Positions 55,688-64,000 of a DNA stretch of 64,000 nt are shown piece after piece. The stretch is taken from positions 60,611 through 124,610 of the forward strand of contig JASANG010003544.1 of assembly GCA_030248215.1 (NCBI GenBank), given 5' to 3'. The stretch is from Enoplolaimus lenunculus (taxonomy: Eukaryota; Nematoda; Enoplea; Enoplida; Thoracostomopsidae). A program made the translations under genes and the position numbers. Under the pieces are notes generated by a model. The model did not search any database. It had not been told where the DNA came from and was given only the letters and a program-made list of their open reading frames with translations. Position 1 is the stretch's first letter, and the number at the start of each line of letters is the position of its first letter.

Positions 55688-56096
55688 TGGTAATAAGAAG
55701 GGGTCCCCATTTTGAGTCAAAATCAATAGGAGTCCGTATCCCTAATAAGAGTCCGTAAGCGGATAGTCTCTAAACCTAATTAGAGTCCATGAAGCTCAGT
55801 TATTTCTAATTGTAGTGCATTGAGGACTCCAGGACCAAATAAAGTTGACTTCGAAACATTAAAGCGTACTTAGTTTTTAAAATACACTACTAAGTATAAC
55901 CTTGCATTATCGCTCAAGCTATTGACACAAGACAAACGTCTAATTCAACGGATAGTTGTAGCACCGGATATATATCAGTAACGAAGGGTGGCGGAGCGAG
56001 GGTTACAAAGTAAATAACAGTCAGTAACCGAATAACAAGGGGGGTACCCCCTGGAGAGGCCAAATAAATATCAGTCCCCCTCTTATTCGGGTCACA
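55688..56096. mobile_element. Family G element, left tip worn
   Basis: Second copy of 18483-18926: shares aataagagtccgtaagcgga, attcaacggatagttgtagc and the right tip cctcttattcgggtcaca. Confidence 0.78.
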
Positions 56097-56234
56097 ATTG
56101 TTGAAAAGATTGCGGCTTCTGGGTAAAATTTTCGACAAATCAACTGTATGCGTACGTAAATTTTGACAAATTCTATTTGGTTTATTCCATAGTTGCTGGC
56201 TGCGTTGTTATCATTCAATTTGGTCGTATCCACT

Positions 56235-56532
56235 TTTGTTCACGGTTATAAAATCGGTGTCTGTTTCCGTTTCCGTTATAGAAATAACGTGAAGTCTGCT
56301 ATTTTTACGTTCAAAATTAGTTATAAATCATGTATATATCTCGCAATTTTTGGTTACAGATATGCTGCAATTGTTTGAAATGAAATAAAAATTACGAAAT
56401 TCAATCAAAATCTTACCAATTTCTGTGTATCCGCCATTTTCTTTAAATTTCTAAAATACCGGTGGATACTTTTATACTCCGATATCCGGTTTCCGTTTCC
56501 GGTATTTTTACTATCCGTTTATACCCTGACAA
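56235..56532. mobile_element. Family E-like element
   Basis: Mirror of the 20446-20850 type: cggtgtctgtttccgtttcc to actatccgtttataccctga. Confidence 0.6.
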
Positions 56533-56790
56533 ATATGTATACCATAGTCGCGATAAATTTGTATTTGAAATTGAGTTTACAACTCTTTCAACATTAATAT
56601 TTTTTTAAAAATTCGACAAATTTTGATGAATTTACTGACAATTGTGTAACAAATGTTGCGAATCGAACATAAAATATAGATTAAGTTTCTTTGGTTGATG
56701 TTTATTTTTTGGAACACTGGAAACATTAATATTTATCTTTGTAAACGTCAAAGTTTGAATAAAACCCCTGCAAACAGGTTATCGAACGAC

Positions 56791-56792
56791 AG

Positions 56793-56823
<31 letters not shown>

Positions 56824-56890
56824 GGTTGTTGTTGTTGTTTGTTGTTGTTGTTGTTGTTGTTGTTGTTTTTACTGTTGTTGTTGTTGTTTG

Positions 56891-56921
<31 letters not shown>

Positions 56922-56922
56922 T

Positions 56923-56963
<41 letters not shown>

Positions 56964-56990
56964 GGTTGTTGTTGTTGCTCTTATTCTTTA
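56791..56990. repeat. TTG trinucleotide microsatellite
   Basis: About 200 bases of (TTG)n with occasional TTT, TGG or TAA interruptions. Open frames over it encode only poly-Val, poly-Leu or poly-Cys and are not genes. Confidence 0.95.
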
Positions 56991-57933
56991 TCTTGCTGTT
57001 GTTTTTGTTTACATCTGACTCAAATCGCTCTTTTACCTGCTTATGGTATTCAAAAAGTTATCTTGTTGATGTTAATTATAATCCGGGTACTGTTTTGTAA
57101 TCTTACCAATGGCCTTTAACATGTCTCTTAAGCGTATTCCTAAGCCTAACCCTAAGCCTAAGCCAAAACGAAAAATGTAGTCTAGAATGTAAGCCTACTA
57201 TTTTACAGACCTACCAGAAACCGAAACGGCCCTAAAAGTAACATGGGCCATTGTAACAATAAAATTAACTAAATTTCCAATTTTTCAAAAACACATCCAT
57301 AATCCGATATCCCAGTTTTGCCGGAAACTGCTTCAGTGCAACGTTAATCCATGTATTATTATTTATCTTTATATCACTTTAACAATATTAGCCAATGTAT
57401 AGAACAGGGCTGTAACAGTAGAATATGCATATTCCTAAGCCTAAGGCTAAGCAAAAATGAATCTAAAGCTTAATATTATATTCTAAGGCAGTCTTGCAGA
57501 ATATAACATTCCGAGAGATTTAGTTAGTTGCCTGTCTGAAACAGTTTGCCAATGTCACACTATATAGTCAAACACCCATCCCTTAACGATCACGCGAACC
57601 TTAAAACAGTTCGACTTAAACCAAGAAATTATCAGGTTTCAACATCATAACAATATTTTGTTTACCACAATAAACCCGAACCGTCAGGTTTTGTTTGACA
57701 AGTTTTCGTGTCCAGGCCAAACTGATTGAAGCGAAAAAAGTCAGCTGCGTTTTGAACGGACTGGCGGACCCAATTGAAGTCTCATTCAGGCCAAGCTAAA
57801 ACCTTGTATATATTTAGATTTAGTGCTAAAATTTTGTTTGGCTTCTTGTGGAGAGTTCGTCACAAATCTCCTATCCGTCCACTTTTCTAACATTTTTTCA
57901 TCAGAATCGTCAAAATTGTTTCAAATGTTTATA

Positions 57934-58240
57934 TATCAGGGTACAACCGGAGGTTTGCCTCCGGCTCCGGCAGAAAATCGACCTTCGGCTCCGGCTCTAG
58001 CTCCGGTAAAATTTTTTCCGGAGGTGCCGGCAATTTCGGTAGTAACATTTTGAATAATTTTGCAGAATTTATCTGTTTGAACGCGTTTCGTTTTACTTTT
58101 GTCGCAATTTTCAGGAAAGAGTTTCCGAAAATTCGCAGTAACCATCATCGTTACTGCCTAATTTCTCCTCATCTCCGGTTCCGGCAAGTTTCATTGACCT
58201 CGGCTCCGGCATTTTTCACCTCCGATTGTACCCTGATTAT
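57934..58240. mobile_element. Family E element (left palindrome arm)
   Basis: atatcagggtacaaccggag to ctccgattgtaccctgatta. The short open frames over it are repeat-derived. Its mirror copy is at about 63090-63395. Confidence 0.75.
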
Positions 58241-59154
58241 ATATATGGTAAATTTAGGTATGCATTGTATTGTTTTTAGCTGAGGAAATATGAAGTATAG
58301 TTTATATACATGCTTACTCACTGTGATAGGTGCAATAGCTATTTAACCATATACAGGTTCTATTCTACGCGTTTTAAAATCCGTTCGGTTTCGTTGAGTT
58401 TAATTTTAATTGCCAGTTTTCACAGCGCAAATCGCTAATTTTACCAAACGGTTTTCGTCTACGACGTTCAGACTATAATTTCATATTTATAATTTTACGC
58501 TTAATTTAGTTTTCTGATGATCTATAGAGACATATACGTGCCAGAGCTGATATGAAGGCTGTAACCCTTGACTAAAGTTTTAGATATGGCAATTCTTTGT
58601 GTAAAACGGGGGGACCCGATATTGAAAACATTGGCCCATGTAAAAATCAGGGAACGCTTTTCTGGTAACTGCAATAGAGTAAGCTTGAGCTTTACACCAA
58701 ATTGTTGCTTAGACTTAGGCTTACTTTTAGGAATAAGCTTATAATACTGTTACGACCCTGTTCTATACATTGGTCAAAAAATTTGACCGAAATTGTTTTT
58801 GAAACAACAGCAATCGGGAGCAACCAGAGAAAGCATCGACTGAAAGCTCTGAACGAGGTTTGTTTGGTTTAATCAATATTTCTGGCCAGGCTCGTAGCCA
58901 GATCATCTTGCTAGAAGAGCAGCTAAACACTCTTCATGCGGCGGGCCCATGTTACTCTTAGTGGCGTCCACGTTTCTGGTGGGTCTACAAAAGAGTGTGT
59001 TTAGATTCTAGATTGCATTTTTGCTTAGGCTTAGGTTTAGGCTTAGGCTTAGACTAGGAACACACCTTGGAACGCTTTAGGCTTAGGCTTAGTCTTAAGA
59101 ATACGCTTTAAGCTACTGTTACGCCCCTAAAAGTAACATTGGCCGGGCATACAA

Positions 59155-59300
59155 GGGTTTGTTCAAAATCTCCACAAGACGTCAGAACTCCCATCGAGCT
59201 CGAGCGTCATGCTCCGATAGCTGAGTGCTGATGGTAAACGACTCCTTCGTGAAGCTGCGATTAGAATTTTTAATCGAAATTAGTTCTTATTTGTAACACC
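59155..59300 (+). mobile_element. tRNA-derived SINE fragment in the palindrome arm
   Basis: cacaagacgtcagaactccc and gctgagtgctgatggtaaac; the B box is decayed. Mirror copy at 62030-62165. Confidence 0.6.
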
Positions 59301-59896
59301 AAGAGTCGATAACGTATCACAACAGTATTTGCCTGCGTTCAAGGTTTCAACACCCGCCCCAAATGAGGGGGGGGGGTAAAAGAAAAATGCAACACGTGCC
59401 ATTCATTTGTACACAGAATATACCCAGTTGCACACACTTGTTGAAACCTTTATCGACTCTTGGTAACACTAGTCCAGTAAGAAACAGCTAGATTCACTTT
59501 TGGATCCGAACTTTTGTAAGCGAACCTGAGCGATTGTAAAGAACATGGGCACAACAGTGTTATAAGCATATTCCTAAACCTAAGCCTTAGCCTAAACACT
59601 TCAGCCAAAGCATAAGAATGATCATATTCCTAAGCCTTAGCCTAAACCTAAGCCTAAGCCTAAACCTAAGTCTTTAGCCTAAGCATAAGAATGATCATAT
59701 TCTTAAGCCTAAGACTAAGCCTAAGCCTAAGCCTAAGCCTAAGTCTAAAAGTCTCAGCCAAACCATAAGAATGATCATATTCTTAAGCCTAAGTCAAAGC
59801 CTAAGCCTAAGCCAAACAAAACAAATAGTCAAAGCTTAAGCTTATTCTATTTTAGTCCCACAGAAAAACGTTCCGCCTCTGATCTTTAAATGGGCC

Positions 59897-61459
59897 CCAT
59901 CCTGAAACCGACGCACTGTCCTGCTTGAGGTTGGGTGTAAGTTGTTTATTTTCAAGCGAAATTATAATTCGTATGAACTTAACGATGCCAACAGAGCCAC
60001 AAGTCCGTCAAACGGATGAACCACCTCTGACGTCCGTAAGTAACTTTTTATACTGGCAAATTTTCAAATGTAACTGTTAATGTGAAATTTTTGCGCTTGA
60101 CTATGATTTGGGCCAATGTTACTTTTAGGGGCGTAACAGTAGATTAAGCGTATTCCTAAGCCTACGCCTAAGCGTGGCAAAAACGGGTTTCTAAGCATAA
60201 GCCTAAGCCTAAGCAAAAATTGTAATCGTAAACCTAAACCCACTCCTTTATAGACCCACCAGAAACCTGGACGCCCCTTAAAGTAAGATGGACCTTAATT
60301 TGCATATCTAAAACGACTATTTTGGCGGTGCTCGTGTGCGTATGGTTTGTTTTTACAGACTGTTAGCATTTAGCTTCGGCAGAACTAAACTAGAATACGG
60401 TATATCAGGTTACATTTTTAATTTGGTTTGGTTCCATACCAAGTATTGTAGAAAATAGGCTTTTTACGTTTTTATATAATCAGCATCAATAGAAACCCCA
60501 CAAATATGTTAACGTTTCTGCATCGAGATCTTACAACTGCAAATAATTCACTAAAAATCATGGCTATAAATTTACAAATTCGATCTGTTGCATCCGTGTT
60601 GAGTTACACTGCTCACAGTGTTTGTATTGCTCGTATATTATTTGTATTTAGTTGATCATAGTATACTCTATGAATGAGAGGCTTATAGCTTGTAAACAAT
60701 GTTGGTGAAAAAATTAGAAATGCATGTCGCATGTATTCAATATATATTTTGAAGGGTATAATCGGAGGTCGGCTTCCGGCTTCGGCAAAAACTCAGCCTC
60801 CGGCTCATGCTCCGGAAGAATTTTTGCCGAAGGTTCCGGCAATTTCGGTAGAAAAATTTTGCATAATTTAGCAAAATTTATCTGTTTAGCGCGTTTCGTT
60901 TTATTTTTGTCACAATTGGATCAGTTGCCCAACTGCCGGTGACAGCTTATAGTCAAACGGGTTTCGCAGTTTGCCAGAATGCCCCTCAGAGGCTGTCCAT
61001 CCAAACTGATAATTAAACTGCGAATGCTGGGTATAAGTCTTAGCTATGCCGACAGGCAGTTTATGGTAATAACTTGTTTTTGAGCTAAAAACTCATTAGG
61101 CGTGAAGCCAAACACGGCCCAGCTAAAGCATCATCGTTGTTGTTTTTTGGAAACCAAAACAATTGTGGTTTTGATTTTAAACCGGTGGAGGGCTGTCGTA
61201 CCCCCTTCGCAGGATAATGTTTAGGGTCAGACACAGGTTTAGGCTTAGGTTAAAGCACAGGCTTCTCAAGCACACAGTCTGATGTTTAGAAAGTCTCACA
61301 CTAAGCCTTTGCCAAACCGTTTACCTAAGCCTTGCACTAGCAGGCTAGATCTTACTGTGTGCCAAAAGTAAGTCGGCCAGTGTTTGAGTATACTTCAGCA
61401 GATCATCACTTGTTGGCTCGTATCAATTCCTAACCTTCCCCCCAAGCCAGTGGTTTTGG
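59897..61459. other. Spacer of the inverted repeat
   Basis: No gene seen. It holds an A2 element (60110-60294), a reverse fragment of the SINE leader (about 60600-60690, with tatactctatga), a partial family E element (about 60750-60925) and about 500 bases (60930-61440) without recognised content. Confidence 0.6.
60110..60294. mobile_element. Family A2 copy
   Basis: gggccaatgttacttttagg to acgccccttaaagtaagatg; in the spacer of the large inverted repeat. Confidence 0.8.
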
Positions 61460-64000
61460 AATGTAAAGATCAGAGGCGGAACGTTTTTCTGTGGGACTAA
61501 TAGAATAGCTTAGCTTTGACTATTTGTTTTGTTTGGCTTAGGCTTAGGCTTTGGCTTAGGCTATAGAATATGATCATTCTTATGGTTTGGCTGAGACTTA
61601 GACTAGGCTAGGCTAGGCTTAGGCTTAGTCTTAGGCTTAAGAATATATCATTCATGCTAGGCTAAAACTTAGGTTTAGGCTTAGGCTTAGGTTTAGGCTA
61701 AGGCTTAGGAATATGATCATTCTTATGCTTTGGCTGAGGTTTGAGATAGGCTTAGGTTTAGGAATATGCTTATAACACTTTGTGCCCATGTTCTTTACAA
61801 ATCGCTCAGGTTCGCTTACAAAGTTAGAAAAGTGATCAGCTGTTTCTTACTGGAATAGTGTTACCAAAGTCGATAAGGTTTCAACAAGTGTGTGCAACTG
61901 GGTATATTCTGTGTACAAATGAATGGCACGTGTTGCATTTTCCTTTACCCCCCCCCCCCTCATTTGGGGCGGGTGTTGAAACCTTGAACGCAGGCAAATA
62001 CTGTTGTGATACGTTATCGACTCTTGGTGTTACAAATAAGAACTAATTTCGATTAAAAATTCTTATCGCAGCTTCACGAAGGAGTCGTTTACCATCAGCA
62101 CTCAGGCTATCGGAGCATGACGCTCGAGCTCGATGGGAGTTCTGACGTCTTGTGGAGATTTTGAACAACCCTTGTATGCCCGGCCAATGTTACTTTTAGG
62201 GGCGTAACAGTAGCTTAAAGCGTATTCTTAAGACTAAGCCTAAGCCTAAAGCGTTCCAAGGTGTGTTCCTAGTCTAAGCCTAAGCCTAAACCTAAGCCTA
62301 AGCAAAAATGCAATCTAGAATTGTAAACACACTCTTTTGTAGACCCACCAGAAACGTGGACGCCACTAAGAGTAACATGGGCCCGCCGCATGAAGAGTGT
62401 TTAGCTGCTCTTCTAGCAAGATGATCTGGCTACGAGCCTGGCCAGAAATATTGATTAAACCAAACAAACCTCGTTCAGAGCTTTCAGTCGATGCTTTCTC
62501 TGGGCTTGCTCCCGATTGCTGTTGTTTTCAAAAACAATTTCGGTCAAATTTTTTGACCAATGTATAGAACAGGGTCGTAACAGTATTATAAGCTTATTCC
62601 TAAAGTAAGCCTAAGTCTAAGCAACAATTTGGTGTAAAGCTCAAGCTTACTCTATTGCAGTTACCAGAAAAGCGTTCCCTGATTTTTACATGGGCCAATG
62701 TTTTCAATATCGGGTCCCCCCGTTTTACACAAAGAATTGCCATATCTAAAACTTTAGTCAAGGGTTACAGCCTTCATATCAGCTCTCGCATGTATATGTC
62801 TCTATAGATCATCAGAAAACTAAATTAAGCGTAAAATTATAAATATGAAATTATAGTCTTAACGTCGTAGACGAAAACCGTTTGGTAAAATTAGCGATTT
62901 GCGCTGTGAAAACTGGCAATTAAAATTAAACTCAACGAAACCGAACGGATTTTAAAACGCGTAGAATAGAACCTGTATATGGTTAAATAGCTATTGCACC
63001 TATCACAGTGAGTAAGCATGTATATAAACTATACTTCATATTTCCTCAGCTAAAAACAATACAATGCATACCTAAATTTACCATATATATAATCAGGGTA
63101 CAATCGGAGGTGAAAAATGCCGGAGCCGAGGTCAATGAAACTTGCCGGAACCGGAGATGAGGAGAAATTAGGCAGTAACGATGATGGTTACTGCGAATTT
63201 TCGGAAACTCTTTCCTGAAAATTGCGACAAAAGTAAAACGAAACGCGTTCAAACAGATAAATTCTGCAAAATTATTCAAAATGTTACTACCGAACTTGCC
63301 GGCACCTCCGGAAAAAATTTTACCGGAGCTAGAGCCGGAGCCGAAGGTCGATTTTCTGCCGGAGCCGGAGGCAAACCTCCGGTTGTACCCTGATATATAA
63401 ACATTTGAAACAATTTTGACGATTCTGATGAAAAAATGTTAGAAAAGTGGACGGATAGGAGATTTGTGACGAACTCTCCACAAGAAGCCAAACAAAATTT
63501 TAGCACTAAATCTAAATATATACAAGGTTTTAGCTTGGCCTGAATGAGACTTCAATTGGGTCCGCCAGTCCGTTCAAAACGCAGCTGACTTTTTTCGCTT
63601 CAATCAGTTTGGCCTGGACACGAAAACTTGTCAAACAAAACCTGACGGTTCGGGTTTATTGTGGTAAACAAAATATTGTTATGATGTTGAAACCTGATAA
63701 TTTCTTGGTTTAAGTCGAACTGTTTTAAGGTTCGCGTGATCGTTAAGGGATGGGTGTTTGACTATATAGTGTGACATTGGCAAACTGTTTCAGACAGGCA
63801 ACTAACTAAATCTCTCGGAATGTTATATTCTGCAAGACTGCCTTAGAATATAATATTAAGCTTTAGATTCATTTTTGCTTAGCCTTAGGCTTAGGAATAT
63901 GCATATTCTACTGTTACAGCCCTGTTCTATACATTGGCTAATATTGTTAAAGTGATATAAAGATAAATAATAATACATGGATTAACGTTGCACTGAAGCA
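61460..64000. repeat. Right arm of the large inverted repeat, cut by the window end
   Basis: Mirror of 57329-59896. Matching landmarks: TGCTTCAGTGCA at 57329 against its complement at the last bases of the window; the CCTCCGGCTCCGG block at about 57960 against about 63360. Spacer between arms is about 59897-61459. Confidence 0.9.

Larger units (their letters stand above)
50622..57328. other. Region upstream of CCDC39, repeats only
   Basis: Beyond elements listed separately: a decayed A at about 53985-54150 and an A2 half at 57118-57252. Open frames at 51374-51616 (minus) and 51874-52092 (plus) lack splice or domain support. About 54740-55050 and 56540-56780 show nothing recognisable. A CCDC39 promoter or 5'UTR exon could lie here but no TATA or initiator can be argued. 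Confidence 0.5.
57329..59896. repeat. Left arm of a large inverted repeat (at least 2.57 kb)
   Basis: Reads as the reverse complement of 61460-64000 with only scattered substitutions and small indels (for example near 58550, 58810 and in the TTAGGC-rich parts). It contains, in order, family A 57391-57515, family E 57934-58240, A 58633-58775, A2 58943-59144, a SINE piece 59155-59300 and A 59528-59896. The inner end coincides with the tip of the last A element. The outer end may lie left of 57329, since the partner is cut by the window edge. Confidence 0.9.

Noticed and set aside
56695-57119. Poly-Val/Leu/Cys open frames
   Set aside because: Translation of a TTG microsatellite.
57823-58053. 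Open frame with a Pro/Ala-rich stretch, duplicated on the other strand at 63276-63506
   Set aside because: It covers a family E element and both copies are mirror parts of the large inverted repeat; no splice or domain support.
1-64000. CRISPR array, bacterial operon or phage features
   Set aside because: Intron-split animal genes throughout; the regular arrays have no unique spacers.

Overview
The window is animal nuclear DNA. It holds two intron-rich genes with clean GT-AG exons, a full-length-looking LINE, and dense small palindromic repeats with minisatellites. One gene encodes an axonemal protein (CCDC39), so the organism has motile cilia. That argues against a nematode, even though TTAGGC-like hexamers are everywhere. 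AT-rich introns and an Ingi-like LINE with a 2A peptide fit a marine invertebrate; a tunicate, lophotrochozoan or basal deuterostome are all possible. I cannot name the species.

Layout. (1) Positions 289-18028, plus strand: a formin, entering from beyond the left edge. Seventeen phase-compatible exons give the end of a DID armadillo region, a long low-complexity linker with an in-frame 33-bp repeat, a short proline-rich FH1, a complete FH2 and a C-terminal WH2/DAD-like motif. The architecture is INF2-like. (2) 18029-21500: no gene, MITE-like repeats only. (3) About 21519-26265, plus strand: an Ingi-type non-LTR retrotransposon (2A-like peptide, three PHD-like fingers, APE endonuclease, reverse transcriptase, RNase H, and a C-terminal Cys-His finger in an overlapping frame) with a CAA-rich 3' end. 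(4) 26681-50621, minus strand: CCDC39, about 22 exons and about 1,016 residues, tail-to-tail with the formin. (5) 50622-64000: no gene recognised, only repeats, ending in a large inverted repeat (arms at least 2.5 kb, spacer about 1.56 kb) that runs off the right edge.

The two host genes have unrelated jobs (actin assembly; the 96-nm ruler of motile cilia). Nothing suggests an operon or shared pathway.

Repeat families named here for convenience: A, fold-back element with TTAGGC-like core; A2, its subfamily with different tips; B, 250-bp TA-flanked MITE starting CACTGTAAATT; C, MITE with tips GTATTCTCAAATGTG; D, 220-bp MITE rich in GAGTCAAATTCGACTC-like words; E, element with tips CAGGGTGCAACCGG; F, hairpin-ended repeat with GGGGCGTTCCAG; G, element with tips GTGACCCGAATAAGAGG; K, element with GGCCCGTAGCCAG tips; L, element with GGGTGGCG tips; S, tRNA-derived SINE. 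Coordinates of repeats are read by eye and may be off by about 10-20 bases. No CRISPR array, rRNA gene or convincing intact tRNA gene was seen.
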